Both the position numbers and the translations under genes were made by a program. This document shows, piece by piece, positions 1 to 64,000 of a stretch of DNA of 64,000 nucleotides. Under the pieces are notes generated by a model. That model saw nothing but the letters and a program-made list of their open reading frames with translations. It was not told the DNA's origin and made no database searches. The stretch comes from Phascolarctos cinereus (taxonomy: Eukaryota > Chordata > Mammalia > Diprotodontia > Phascolarctidae), in assembly GCF_002099425.1 (NCBI RefSeq), contig NW_018344159.1:744001-808000 (forward strand), written 5' to 3'. How positions within the stretch are numbered: the stretch's first letter is position 1; each line of letters opens with the position of its first letter.

Positions 1-1589
1 TATTAGCTACTCATAATATCCAATATTTTATTTTTAAATTAACCTCATTCGTGAACCCAGGAAGAGTTGCATAACTTTCTGTCTTGTTTTAATCTAAAAC
101 AGGCTGTGTGGTAGGGAGAAGGGATATTATCTTAGTATTTGAACCTTACTTTGTAGCTGCAACTCTTGGCAACCTTCATTAATCATTGAGCTTCTCTCCC
201 TTATTGACTAAAGCACAGAAATAAATAAGCCATGATTATACTTTCATAGAATTTTAGCTGTAGAAAGGATTTTGAAGATCATGGAATCCAGTGATCTCAA
301 ATTTACATTTCATATTTTAAGTTTATAGTACTATTCCAATTGTGTTATATGAATTTTTGTTTGTCTTTACAAAGACAAAAGAACTGCATAATATTCCTTG
401 TAGGTGGGGCTGTATCTTTGGGGTTTGAGATTCCTGATCTACCCTAATACCTTCTCTTTTACCAGTGAGGCCAGAGCCAAGTCCTAGACCTGAAAAGTAG
501 GGAGAGGTGGAGTCAGTGGAGTTCCTGGTGAGGATACAGAATAGATTTAGGAGGAGGGAGACAGAAGGACAGATAGAATTTTAGGAGCTTCTGGTTTGCC
601 TCCTCTTTCTGTCTTCCCAGCTAGTTAATTTCCATCTCATTGTCCATTAGAGAACAGATAGTATAGTGCTGGAGGGCTCAGGTAAGTGTGCTTCCTTAAA
701 GAAGAACTTGGAGCTGATTCATAGGGTTTGTTCTCTGGGAAGACTCTTTCCCTTCTCCTGTAAGCAAAGAAATTAGGCAATCTAGAAGTCAACATGACAT
801 CTAGTAAAAACAGTGTGAAAGATGATTATTTTAAAAAATGGAGATTGTATTTTGGGGTGACTATTGATGTGACTGTGGATTGGTCCTATCTAGTTATTCT
901 AGAGATCAGTTTGGAAACATAACCTGAACTGTTGATATCCTTTGATCTAGTAATTACTATACCCAAAGGAGACCAAAGACAGAAACAAAGGTCCAATACA
1001 TACCAAATATTGATAGTGGTGGAATGGGGTACTGTAAAAAATCTTCATAGCAGTTACTCCCTCTCCTACTCAAAACAGATATTCTCTATCCCAATTTATT
1101 GGAAGTTGTCCTATTTAACAGACATTTCATGCATAGATCAGAGGGCTTCCCACTCCTTGAAAAACTTTAGATTTAATAATTTTAAAATTGGAAGAATTTT
1201 TATATTTAAGTTCAAATTAACTTATGTGCTGCTTCACTTGTCCTGGTTGGATCACATTAGGCATTATAGTGCAGAAATTTTTCCAGGGAGATTGATAGTG
1301 CTCTGGTGGTTAGAAAGTTAATATGCTTCCCTAAAGAATCTAACTTCGATAATTTGACTGAACAGATCATTGGGCTTTTCCTTTGTATCTAAATGTCATT
1401 ACATTTATCTTTTGTAGAAAAGCAGCTAAATTTCCTGTTTGTGGGATTGCAGTTGAACTTCAGGTTTTCAGATATGTTTTGCTTATGCGTGACAGTAGGC
1501 CCACAGATAGCTGTGGTTAGTGTGACACTGCTTCTCCATTTTGATGAACATTCTCATATCTTATTAGAGAGGTACAGAGGATTAAGAGG
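1..1589. other. Intron upstream of exon 9, no clear content
   Basis: AT-rich intron. A short MIR/CR1-like trace is visible at about 244-290 (tagaattttagctgtagaaagg). Open frames here are random: none shows codon bias or family similarity. Nothing else is recognised. Confidence 0.6.
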
Positions 1590-1825
1590 CTGCGTGATAC
1601 AGTGAAAAGAACATGGGACTGAATAAAGACAAGATGGTGAATTCTAGGCTTGACTTTCCCATTTAACTAGCTCTATTCCTTGGGCAGCTCACCCTCTGAG
1701 CCTTCATTTCCTCATTTCTGAATTATATCTAAAACCCTTTTCCCTGCATATTTCAGGGTTATTTTGAGGGAAGCACTTTGTTTTCAAAGTGCTGTGTTCT
1801 ATAAATGAGAACTATGACTTAGATG
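1590..1825 (+). repeat. MIR-type SINE
   Basis: It has the classic order of a MIR/CORE-SINE: a 'gtgatacagtgaaaagaacatggga' head, a 'gggcagctcaccctctgagccttcatttcctcatttctgaat' middle, and a tail resembling 'aagtgctgtgttctataaatgagaacta'. Heavily diverged, so old. Confidence 0.75.
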
Positions 1826-2424
1826 GTTTTGTTGTCTCTTTATTGTGGGTTTTCTTTCTACAAGTACAGATCCCAACTACTCCACTTTTGAATAATTATA
1901 AAAGATAGCATTCATGCAGCAGCTGGTAGAAGACAGCAAGCCCGTTATTTGAAGAAAATCAAAATTTCCTGCTGCTTAAAAAGCAAGAACTCAAAAGTCA
2001 GCTAATAAGCACATGTTTTTATTTGGGATATTAAGGGAGTTTTTAAAAAAGTTATCAAAGAAAGTGAACTTGTTTTATTATGGAACTACATAAAGATACT
2101 TGACCTGTAAATTCTAATTGTTAATTTAAAAACCACATTGAATATTAACAAAGTGCTTTTCTTAAAATTTCTTCTGACATTCCTTTTTAATGTCCTTTTC
2201 CATTCTTTCTCCAGTTATCAGCTAAACTGGGGTATGATCAAAGTGAATCGTGCAGAATTATACAAAAAGCCTTTTCAAGTTTATATTAATCATATTTAGG
2301 ACATTATAGCTTTCTGTTTTTAAATACAGTGTATTGTGAGAAACTCTGTTATGTACTATAAAATGCCATATAATTGTGAGCTATTTTAGCATCTTAAGCA
2401 TGTTTTGTGTCATTAACTTTTTAA

Positions 2425-60321
<57,897 letters not shown>

Positions 60322-60594
60322 GTAAGACGTTAAATACCTCTATTTCTGACAGCAGTGATTAGGCATCTTTCATTAACACTAGTAACCTCCTTGTTCTTAA
60401 AACCTGGTTCTCATAGAAAGGACATTATCATTTGTAGACAGATTTCAGACATGAATTAGAAAATTGTTCTAAGTTGAGTGGGTCTTTAGAAACAGAGAGC
60501 ATTTACAAATGGATGGTATTTACGCCCAGTTCCTAGTTAAATGTATATTGCTATACACACAGTCTTCAGTATTCTTTAACCTCAGGGAATATAC

Positions 60595-60770
60595 TACTAT
60601 TTGAAGAACAATGGATTGGGAATCAAGAAGCCTGGGTTTTCCTAGTCCTGACTTTACCAGTGCCCAGCTCTGTGACCCTGGCTGACAAGCTTCATTTTGT
60701 CCCTATGTAAACTGTGTTGAGGGTGAACTTGAGACTTTATGATCTGTAGTGTAATAATTTTCACATTTTA
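60595..60770 (+). repeat. MIR-type SINE
   Basis: 'gaagaacaatggattgggaatcaagaagcctggg', 'ccagctctgtgaccctggctgacaagcttc'. Confidence 0.75.
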
Positions 60771-62769
60771 TAAATGGAAGAGGATTTATCATAGTTTCGT
60801 CCTACTTCAGTCCAAAATTAGAATAGTTAAACATTCAAAAAATAAAGAAATGGGTTTCTTTCTTTTAATCCATTTTCACTAGTGGCTGAGGTATAATGAT
60901 AACTCATTTGTTGACATCAGGAAACCATTTTTTGAAAATTATTTTTGCACATATTACAGAGTTCCTTGTCTTCTTATGTAGTATGATGAACATTATTTAA
61001 CCTTTTTAGTGATGCCTTAGAAACGTTTCCTAAATGCTGTTATAGCATACTGTCAGCAATAGTTAAACAAGTGTGGGACTGGACTGCTTTATAGTTCAGT
61101 GTCTACTACCTTTGCTTTAAACTTTTATGGGATACCTTCCAACAACATTCCCTCTCTTTCCTTTTAATATGCCATCCTGCTATAACAAATCAAATAAAAG
61201 ACTTATTATTAATTAAGCTTAATTTGGCACAATTGTAAGTACTGTGGGTACTGTAGAGCACTGTAGAGCAAAGGGTTTTTTTAACCACTTGTTTTCGTAA
61301 GAGAAGTTTTCCCATTTTAAGTACCTGGCTTTGGTCCAGATGATTGAAATTCCTATAAATCTAGATGGCAGATGTGTAGAATGTTACCATATTGATGATT
61401 AAAGAATTTTGTCCAATGGAGTTTAGAAAACTTAAAATTTTTCTCATATATTTGGTTTTTAAAATGTATTCTTTGTATTGATGGTAATAAAATGGACTGT
61501 TCTTGCTAAATTATTTCTCCATAAAGAAATGTGCTTTACTATATTTTGTCCCATGGGGCCTTAGAGAGAGCTTCAGGGCTGTTTGTTTTCTCCCCTTAAT
61601 CCACTCTCTTACACATGCATAGTAGAGCCCTCCCTGGGAATGGTTTCTTTCTCAGAACATAGATTGGACTTACTAGAAAAGGCTTTGATGATGTTTAAAA
61701 GAACTGTGTAAATTAGACACCTTATTTTTAATTTTTGAATGTCTTACATAAAAACTGAATAGTTCTGAATATAAAGAAATAGCACTTTTCTAGTAGCTCT
61801 CCTGAGCTAAATTTGGGACTAGGCTTACTGTTCTCTTGAGAGGAGACTTTCATTTGACCCTCCACTAGATTCCCAGGAGCTGTGTTTTTAAGCATAAGGC
61901 TGTCATTATTCCCAGGCCATCTAAGTCTGCAGTAAGAAGTCTGTTTAGCAATGGCAGAGGCCTCTAAGAACCTTTTTGGGGGAAAGGGCATCTAGCGTGC
62001 CTTGTTTGTGGGGCACGGGCCGTTCATCTGACCTTTGTTGTTGATCCTGCCCCCAAAACATGAGTAAGTATGTATAAATAAAGTTAAGTAAACGGACAAA
62101 ATTTAAATCTAGTACAAATTTCATGGGGCCAACCAAGGAAATGTAAGGCACAGTTGTCCATGATGTGTAATTTCACAAGGGATTGGGTTGCAATCTGAAG
62201 ACCTGCTGACATTGAGCTCCAGGTCAGGAGCCTATACTTTGGGAAGTATATACTTAGGGAAGAAAACAAGCTGCAGTCAGGACAAAATATTTTGCACCAA
62301 CCCACCTTCATGTAAACCTTGAGCAACTAATAAACAGGATCCTCTCTCCTCCAAGCTGGTTAAAAAAAAAGAAAGAAAGAAAAAAGGACGATCAAGTTAA
62401 ATATCATTAACTTAGGAACTTTTTTCTTCCCAGAACTAAAATGTTGGACCATCGAGTTATTTTGAAAACCTTTTAGCTATAAGATGCTTACTAAGAATGC
62501 ATTTCCCTTAAGAAATTATAGTAGAATAATCTCTTTAACCTTTAATGTTCTGTCCCATTTGTAAACATTTATAAATACTTGTTTTGATGATTTTTAAGTA
62601 ATAAACATATAGAGATGTATTTGACTTTTCAGATTTCTAATTCTGATAAACTCCTTTATCCAAAGTAGTAGGTCATTGGGTTCACTTCTGATTTGTTCTT
62701 ATCAGTAGCACCATCATTCTCTCAAATTATTCATGCTCAGAAAATGTTGACTGTTTATTTACTTATCCC
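60771..62769. other. Last intron, no recognised element
   Basis: Contains a short tandem (gtactgtgg, then cactgtagag twice) at 61241-61270. Exon 33 was looked for and not found. Other content is unnamed. Confidence 0.5.
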
Positions 62770-63545
62770 TATCAGCATTGTCACCAGATCCCATTAGTTC
62801 TTTCTTCCAAATGCCCCTTATATTCTTCCCTTCTTCATTAGTTCTTCTACCACAACCTCTAGGTGAATTTTTCACACCTTATTGTAATAACCTGCTAACT
62901 TTTCCTTCTCACTGCCTTTAGTCTTTCCTTTTTTCCTCCAGTCTAGCCACATGGCTGACTAGACTATTGTTCCTTAGGCACCATTTCTTTAATCTTTTTC
63001 TTATAAAAATACTAACACGGAACCCTATTTTCTACTACATCAAGTCTGAATTTGTCTCAGTGGTTTCAAGTCCTTCCATAATATGAACCTCATCTTCTCA
63101 AATCCTACTGCTCCCTACAACACACCCTCAGCTGTCAGCTTCCTTTTTTTTTTTTTTAACTATTCCTCAACTGTGTTGTGCCTGGGTGCATCTCCTATCT
63201 TCACATTATTTCACTTGCCTAGAACATACCCTCTCTTCTCCCCCAGTGCCTGTCCAAATCCGTTATGTCACTGCTTGCTTCAACTTTCTGCTTGAAAATT
63301 TTCCTGACTACACCAAACCTTATGGATCCCCATCCTTTGAATTTACATCAGTCACAGTTTAGTGCCTGATATTATACTATAGGCCTGATAATTTAATATT
63401 TGTTAGTCTTATCCCGTTAACAGAATTTTTATCAACTTCTTGAAGACAAGTAACAGGTCTTTTTACTTGTTTTATATCCCACCACAGTACCTAGGACAGT
63501 GCTGAGCACATTAATACATACTCACTGATTAATTCTGTGAGAGTT
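62770..63545 (+). repeat. L2-type LINE 3' region, long copy
   Basis: Nearly 800 bases in L2 order: 'ggtttcaagtccttccataatatgaacc', 'cacttgcctagaacataccctctcttctccc', 'ttctgcttgaaaattttcctgactacacc', then 'gaagacaagtaacaggtc', 'cctaggacagtgctgagcacattaatacatactcactgatta'. Confidence 0.75.
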
Positions 63546-64000
63546 ACCTTACATAGATTAGCATTTTTCAAAGAAATAAAATAATGTAAAAATATGCTTT
63601 ACTATAAAATTGTGACCAATAGAATTTAGGCTTTTTAATTCAAAAGGTACGTTAAAATGCTGTACTACTAGGACTGTCATTAAGAAACATTGATTAATAG
63701 TGATCCAAAAATAACTGCAATTTTAATTTAACCCTATTATAAGCATAGTACAGTTCTGCCTTGGGGGCATGTTGAGCTATGACTTTTGCTACTTGTTTTA
63801 TTTAGTGTTTATATTTAATAGGGCAGTAAGATCATTCTCACCATTTGTCACCATAGAGTAAATCTATATGATTTTAGTAGATGGTACCTGAGTTAAGTGT
63901 ATGTCTGCTAAATTATTGCTTTAATTGATTAGAAATTACTTTCCAGATATTGAAGAGATTAAAATAATGTTTAGCAATAGACTCTCTGAATGTAAACATT
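63546..64000. other. Window end, intron, no recognised element
   Basis: AT-rich; nothing recognised. Confidence 0.5.

Noticed and set aside
932-1321. 129-codon open frame upstream of exon 9.
   Set aside because: Intronic, with no family similarity and no splice connection to ROCK1.
61058-61200. Candidate terminal exon: 'caatag' followed by ttaa and an AATAAA at about 61193.
   Set aside because: The split Ser codon plus stop would fit (AG+T, TAA), but there is no pyrimidine tract and the following sequence does not resemble the ROCK1 3' UTR start as I remember it.

Overview
The window is one stretch of a single host gene: the plus-strand central and 3' part of ROCK1 (Rho-associated coiled-coil kinase 1). 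I find 24 consecutive coding exons between 2430 and 60321. All introns have GT-AG ends, all exon phases match, and the reading frame stays open throughout. If the human gene has 33 exons, these are exons 9-32. Upstream lie the exons for most of the kinase domain. The last exon must lie beyond base 64000 or go unrecognised here, because the frame stops inside a serine codon at 60321 with no stop codon.

The genome is that of a marsupial. AT-rich introns are packed with tRNA-derived SINEs of the types 'ggggcagctaggtggcgcag...' with a short A-tail (WSINE1-like) and the longer form ending in '...actgaacaacaac' (MAR1-like), together with marsupial-type L1/HAL1, L2, CR1/L3 and MIR/CORE-SINE remains. 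Abundant WSINE1-like copies with recognisable target-site duplications point to an Australian-type (australidelphian) lineage. The species cannot be fixed from the window.

Layout: 1-2429, end of the intron before exon 9. 2430-13629, exons 9-13 (end of kinase domain, AGC C-terminal tail with hydrophobic motif, start of coiled coil). 13630-22321, a large intron holding L1 fragments, a RTE-like LINE end, an L2 piece and a 2.6 kb ORF1-only L1 relative (HAL1-like). 22322-30604, exons 14-19 (coiled coil), with a 5'-inverted L1 between exons 18 and 19. 30605-36679, a repeat-rich intron with three SINEs and AT-rich palindromes. 36680-49438, exons 20-27 (Shroom-binding region, Rho-binding domain, caspase-3 site). 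49439-56886, a large intron with an antisense CR1/L3 piece, a possible solo LTR, an L1 3' end and an unexplained GC-richer block. 56887-60321, exons 28-32 (PH domain split by a C1 zinc finger). 60322-64000, last intron, with an L2 copy at its end.

Functionally this encodes one cytosolic kinase. An N-terminal AGC kinase (mostly upstream) is joined through a long coiled coil to a Rho-GTP binding segment and a C-terminal PH-C1 module that folds back to inhibit the kinase. Caspase-3 cleavage at DETD separates that module. Counting back from the C-terminus, the predicted protein is 1355 residues, one more than human.

I found no undescribed multi-gene system. The items most worth a second look are the HAL1-like element, a twin-primed L1, a local duplication in the introns on either side of exon 13, a palindromic hAT-like element and an unclassified block at about 54060-54840.
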